Positions 8,650-11,251 of a DNA stretch of 11,251 nucleotides are shown here, piece by piece. Positions within the stretch are counted from its first letter, which is position 1. Every line of letters begins with the position of its first letter. Where the stretch lies: assembly GCA_025201705.1 (NCBI GenBank), contig MU616926.1:1-11251 (forward strand), given 5' to 3'. The notes below the pieces were generated by a model, which worked only from the letters and a program-made list of their open reading frames with translations, was not told the origin of the DNA and made no database searches. Made by a program: the position numbers and the translations under genes. This stretch comes from Dissophora ornata (lineage: Eukaryota; Mortierellomycota; Mortierellomycetes; Mortierellales; Mortierellaceae).

Positions 8650-9100
8650 TTTAATGGCACACCCAATGTATTTGGGTGAGTGTGTGGACAATTTGTTTGT
8701 GCTATTCTCAATACACTATATGTGATGATAGTTACCTCCCATCTGCTATCTAGGCATAAGACGAACCTCTTTACGCTGGTCCTAAAGAACAGATATACAG
8801 GGACCGGCATCCCCGTTTCCTCCCTTCCCACCAAGAGCTGCGAGGTTCGTATCATCGCAAACTTGCTGCAAGCGCTTCGAAAGACGATGAAGAGCGTCTT
8901 TTCTCTCCCCGAGCAAGAATACGACTACAAGCCCAATGCCATCATCACCTATCAAGGCAACACCGAGATTCTGGCTGTCAAGAGCGTGTTTCCGGGAGTA
9001 CCTTTGTGCCTGGCATGTGTTGAAAGTATGGGACAGCGAAGTCAGGACCAGGATGCGTGGCTTGGGTGCCTTTCTGTTGCACACTGAGTGAAGATAAGAT
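8650..9100 (+). other. MULE catalytic core segment with both aspartates substituted
   Basis: After the intron is removed the text reads CFNGTPNVFG then HKTNLFTLVLKNR and GIPVSSLPTKS, the usual MULE block in which the third residue is the first catalytic Asp. Here that residue is Asn (AAT at 8653). The second block, AIITYQGNTEILAVKSVFPG, has Tyr (TAT at 8953) where Asp is expected. The following C-x-W-H motif survives as WHVLKVW in another frame (from 9011), so a frameshift sits near 9010. Confidence 0.7.
8676..8753 (+). other. Intron in the transposase catalytic region (78 nt)
   Basis: Donor TTTGG|GTGAGT and acceptor GCTATCTAG|G. Splicing restores a Gly codon (phase 2) and joins FNGTPNVFG to HKTNLFTLVL, exactly as the MULE domain requires. 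This is the best-supported intron of the element. Confidence 0.8.
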
Positions 9101-9744
9101 CGGAGGTTAGTACAATAGTACAATATCACGTATTTGGACTCATTCGACCGTGAAGTGGAATTTCACCGTGTTTTTCTATCGACCAATCTTCGTGCTATAT
9201 AGTACGAGAAGGACAAGGCGAAACTATTGCCCGCATTGTCTCCTTCCGTGCGAAGTGGTCGGACTATGACGAACTCATTCTCTACCTGAACAAGAACTAC
9301 TTCGGCAAAGACGGCAAGGATAACTCCCAGGAAAAGCAGCGACATTGGATGGTCTGCTACTGTCAAGGTGTGTTTTACTTAGGCACTGACACGAAAAATT
9401 ACATGGAGTCGTGGCACAGTACACTCAAGCGCCATTTCTTCAGGGACAAGCAGTAATAGAGGGTTGACATCGTCGTATACGTTCTTGCAGTCATGGCTGT
9501 CCCACATTTCCCGCATAAGGTCTGTTGTCAACGTCGGTCGAATGAATCCTTCATAGAGAAATGAACTTAAGCTTACCAACATGGCCATGGAACACTTGAC
9601 GACAAGGCTTACAAGGAGGTACGACAGCGATTGCACTAGCCAAGGCTCTGACACAACTCTAACTGCGGAGTCGTTCACTCGTCGTGGAATAACATACGAC
9701 GTCGAGGTCAGCTTCACAAGATCCACACCAGCCACATCATCAGC

Positions 9745-9789
9745 TGCACATGTGGGCATTTCCAATCGTATTCAACATGTTGCAAGCAT
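9745..9789 (+). other. SWIM zinc finger of the transposase
   Basis: Codons for Cys at 9745 and 9751, Cys at 9781 and His at 9787 give CxC...CxH in SCTCGHFQSYSTCCKHIALV. SWIM fingers sit C-terminal to the catalytic domain in MuDR- and FAR1-type proteins and bind DNA or protein. It is in a different frame from the preceding segment (9581-9705), so a frameshift lies just upstream. Confidence 0.8.
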
Positions 9790-10101
9790 ATCGCCCTTGT
9801 GCAACTGGAGTTGCCTCTGGCGGCCTTTCACCGCGAAGAGCAGTGGAACTACGAGACAAATTTTGAACTGGACGCGCTGAGGCTAAACGTGGATGGTACG
9901 ATGTCGATGCTCTTCAATCACCTCTTGCAACGTATCAATGATCTTGAGGCAATGCGCGATCGGACAGTGCAGCAACCGTTCCAAGAGAAGCTGACTGATT
10001 TGCTGCAGCAGTTCCTCGCTCTTTACGAACCATTCCTTCGAACATTGCCAGGCCAAAGTCTGAGCAACAAGCGGCATAAGCAGTGCTTCCAGTATCACTA
10101 G

Positions 10102-10380
10102 ATGACACCCAAATAAAAAAAAAGAAGCAGGCTCTCTCGGTAAATTTAGCAATAAGGTTTATCTGCACTAATCCCATGTAATATCGCGGGGGGGGGAAGC
10201 TACCATTCCTCGCAAACCCATCAGTTGCAGAAAACCACTGACAGTACATGTTCTGTCTACAGTTCTCAAAAAATAATGGGAGGTCTACCCATGGCCCGTG
10301 CGCCGAAGCATCACCCCATAGGGCGAGGGTTGGTCAAATATAGATATGGTGCCCGAAGCCCGAGCAATCTGCAGCCTTGT
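10102..10380. other. Region between the transposase remnant and the next gene remnant
   Basis: It holds a poly(A)-signal-like AATAAA at 10112 followed by A residues, which would suit the 3' end of the transposase transcript, and a 9-G homopolymer at 10188-10196. No gene is visible. Confidence 0.5.
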
Positions 10381-10514
10381 TGACAAGAGTCGGAAGATGT
10401 GATAGTGATACAATTGCACTTGATGTGACCGCTGGGTTACACAGGTTATCTTTCATCCTTTCCGACACAACGTTGTCCAGTGTCATCCCGCCTCTGTTTA
10501 AAAGCCTTTATTGT

Positions 10515-10862
10515 TTAGAGCTTATACGGCCAGCTAGACGAAACCATGCTGGTTCCGGAGGACCGCCATACCTTCTTGAGGATGCGGAACTGAAGTATGT
10601 AGAAAGCATAGGCAATGTTCAGCAGCGCAAAAGTCTTATTTCTACGTGGATCCCGTTTAAAGAATACTCTGTGTTCGAGCAGAGTGTCATACACCTTCTC
10701 AATGCGATCAGGGACTATGATGCGACAGATCTGAGGTGTGCCAGCTCTGAGCTGCTGTTGTCGCATCTCTCGCGTGCGGCTTTGACGCCAAAAACATATA
10801 TCCCAGCACCATGGCGCCCCTGCATGCAGTAAACACGCCTCCAATAACGAACAACCTTTTTT
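10515..10862 (-). pseudogene. Unidentified minus-strand gene remnant with hydrophobic segments
   Basis: On the minus strand one frame reads RLFVIGGVFTACRGAMVLGY near 10850-10800, like a membrane segment. A second frame then gives DRIEKVYDTLLEHRVFFKRD and FALLNIAYAFYILQFRILKK. The latter ends at AAG|GTATGG (about 10570), a plausible splice donor. An AATAAA lies at 10508-10513. The open frame opposite (10377-10832, plus) has no ATG before its last residues, so the minus strand is the better choice. A frameshift near 10720 separates the pieces. It could be a decayed membrane protein; the family is unknown. Confidence 0.3.
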
Positions 10863-11068
10863 GAGTGCATCGGAAATACCTCCAATATCCTACACGCGCT
10901 CCTCCTTACTGATCCTCACATTTCCTTTGCTGTCCACGAAGCCTCTTCAAGGCGCAGTGACGTTTTTTCTGCGTTACGAATATGGACGCCGATCTTCCAC
11001 ATTCTCATTTTCCTTCAGCTGTTTTTCCCACCTTCACCCACACGAACTCTCGACATCTACACCATAGT
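10863..11068 (+). promoter_or_regulatory. Pyrimidine-rich leader/promoter of the right-edge gene
   Basis: From about 10890 to 11068 the plus strand becomes C/T-rich, most strongly at 11000-11045, as in fungal leaders, and ends at the ATG at 11069. No clear TATA box is visible. One ATG at 10981 opens only a 29-codon frame and may be an upstream ORF if transcription starts before it. Confidence 0.4.
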
Positions 11069-11251
11069 ATGACAGAGACTAGGTTCCAAGAACATCACCA
11101 GATGTTCCGCCCAGTCTACACGGATAACATATCGATGGTATCTGCTCCACTATTGAACACAGTCGGCATTCGGCTTACTTTGGACAAAACTACAGGGGAA
11201 TATGTTATTCTTTGGGACAAAGTCTTGAAGGTTTTCGGGAATGCCGTTTAC
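11069..11251 (+). CDS. N-terminal part of an unidentified protein, cut by the window edge
   Basis: The ATG at 11069 opens an uninterrupted frame of 61 codons that runs exactly to the window end. It starts MTETRFQEHHQMFRPVYTDN and continues with SMVSAPLLNTVGIRLTLDKT and YVILWDKVLKVFGNAVY. The alternation of Ile/Leu/Val, the TGEYVILWDKV core and the clean frame make it a credible gene. From memory, a similar 'ILW plus helix' opening is found in large repeat-containing proteins of Mortierella-like fungi, but I cannot confirm that. Nothing in the visible part reveals a function. The pyrimidine-rich leader supports this start. Confidence 0.65.
   Translation, partial: MTETRFQEHHQMFRPVYTDNISMVSAPLLNTVGIRLTLDKTTGEYVILWDKVLKVFGNAVY

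Larger units (their letters stand above)
7258..10101 (+). pseudogene. MULE-family transposase, FAR1-type N-terminus and SWIM finger, multiply disrupted
   Basis: Intact relatives cut and paste their own DNA with a DDE core. The 5' part (7258-7384) holds KIKQLAPEILEKM, then a probable intron 7385-7472 leads in phase to an acidic stretch (7473-7660). From 7738 one frame carries the FAR1-like zinc finger and the catalytic core to 8675; intron 8676-8753 joins it in phase to the core's continuation. Another probable intron (9106-9202) precedes NYMESWHSTLKRHFF, which holds the conserved Glu. A SWIM finger (9745-9789) and a coiled, Gln/Leu-rich tail end at TAG 10099. In-frame stops lie at 7879, 8020, 8053, 9089, 9454, 9457 and 9554. 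Frameshifts lie near 9010, 9500-9540 and 9705-9715, and probably also at 7295 and 7660-7740. It cannot make a full protein. Confidence 0.85.
7195..10140 (+). mobile_element. Degenerate MULE (Mutator-like) DNA transposon, ends not defined
   Basis: The element is defined by its transposase gene, from a TATA-like AATAAAATA at about 7198 to a poly(A)-signal-like AATAAA at 10112. I compared 6950-7258 with the reverse complement of 10101-10380 by eye and found no terminal inverted repeats. No flanking 8-11 bp target duplication could be set either. Boundaries are therefore approximate. The element appears non-autonomous because its transposase is broken. Confidence 0.6.

Noticed and set aside
9379..9765. 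128-codon minus-strand frame opposite the transposase
   Set aside because: The plus strand here carries the conserved NYMESWH block and leads to the SWIM finger, so this is a shadow.
6950..10400. Terminal inverted repeats and target duplication of the MULE
   Set aside because: I compared the flanks by eye and found no inverted match of useful length. Many fungal MULEs have short or degenerate ends, so absence is not proof.
10377..10832. 151-codon plus-strand frame
   Set aside because: It has no ATG until its last residues and no promoter-like leader. The opposite strand has better coding features.
1..11251. tRNA, rRNA, CRISPR array or telomere repeat
   Set aside because: No tRNA box A/B pair, spaced identical repeats, rRNA-like stretch or TTAGGG-type repeat could be seen on either strand.

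Overview
The window looks like nuclear DNA from an early-diverging fungus, most likely Mucoromycota and possibly a Mortierella-like genus. The evidence is spliceosomal introns with GT/AG ends and CTAAC-type branch sites, pyrimidine-rich leaders, a GATA transcription factor with glutamine-rich tracts, and a FAR1/MULE-type transposase remnant. The genus is inference, because no database search was possible.

Layout. Positions 1-180 are a poly(A) tract and low-complexity sequence. Positions 487-2711 (minus strand) hold the one clearly intact gene, a 708-residue GATA zinc-finger regulator in two coding exons. Upstream of it is a probable 497-nt intron in the 5' untranslated region and a promoter near 3600. 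Positions 3630-4140 show no gene. A well-formed plus-strand promoter (two CCAAT boxes and TATAAAA, 4224-4330) follows with no intact gene behind it. From about 4570 to 6000 there are decayed gene pieces: an unidentified minus-strand remnant (4567-4990), a short plus-strand gene start (5432-5533), and a remnant resembling the C-terminal part of Hsp70-like proteins (5633-5982). A 109-codon ORF for a hydrophobic protein sits at 6620-6949.

Positions 7258-10101 are a multi-exon, heavily mutated MULE-family transposase gene on the plus strand. It keeps, in order, a FAR1-type (WRKY-GCM1-like) zinc finger, a MULE catalytic core, and a SWIM zinc finger. It carries several stop codons and frameshifts, and both catalytic aspartates appear substituted. 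No terminal inverted repeats were found by eye. Between it and the right edge lies another minus-strand gene remnant (10515-10860). A new plus-strand gene then starts at 11069 and is cut by the window edge after 61 codons.

The genes do not form a pathway. The picture is a regulatory gene next to an accessory, transposon-eroded stretch. The right-edge gene may belong to a lineage-specific fungal family.
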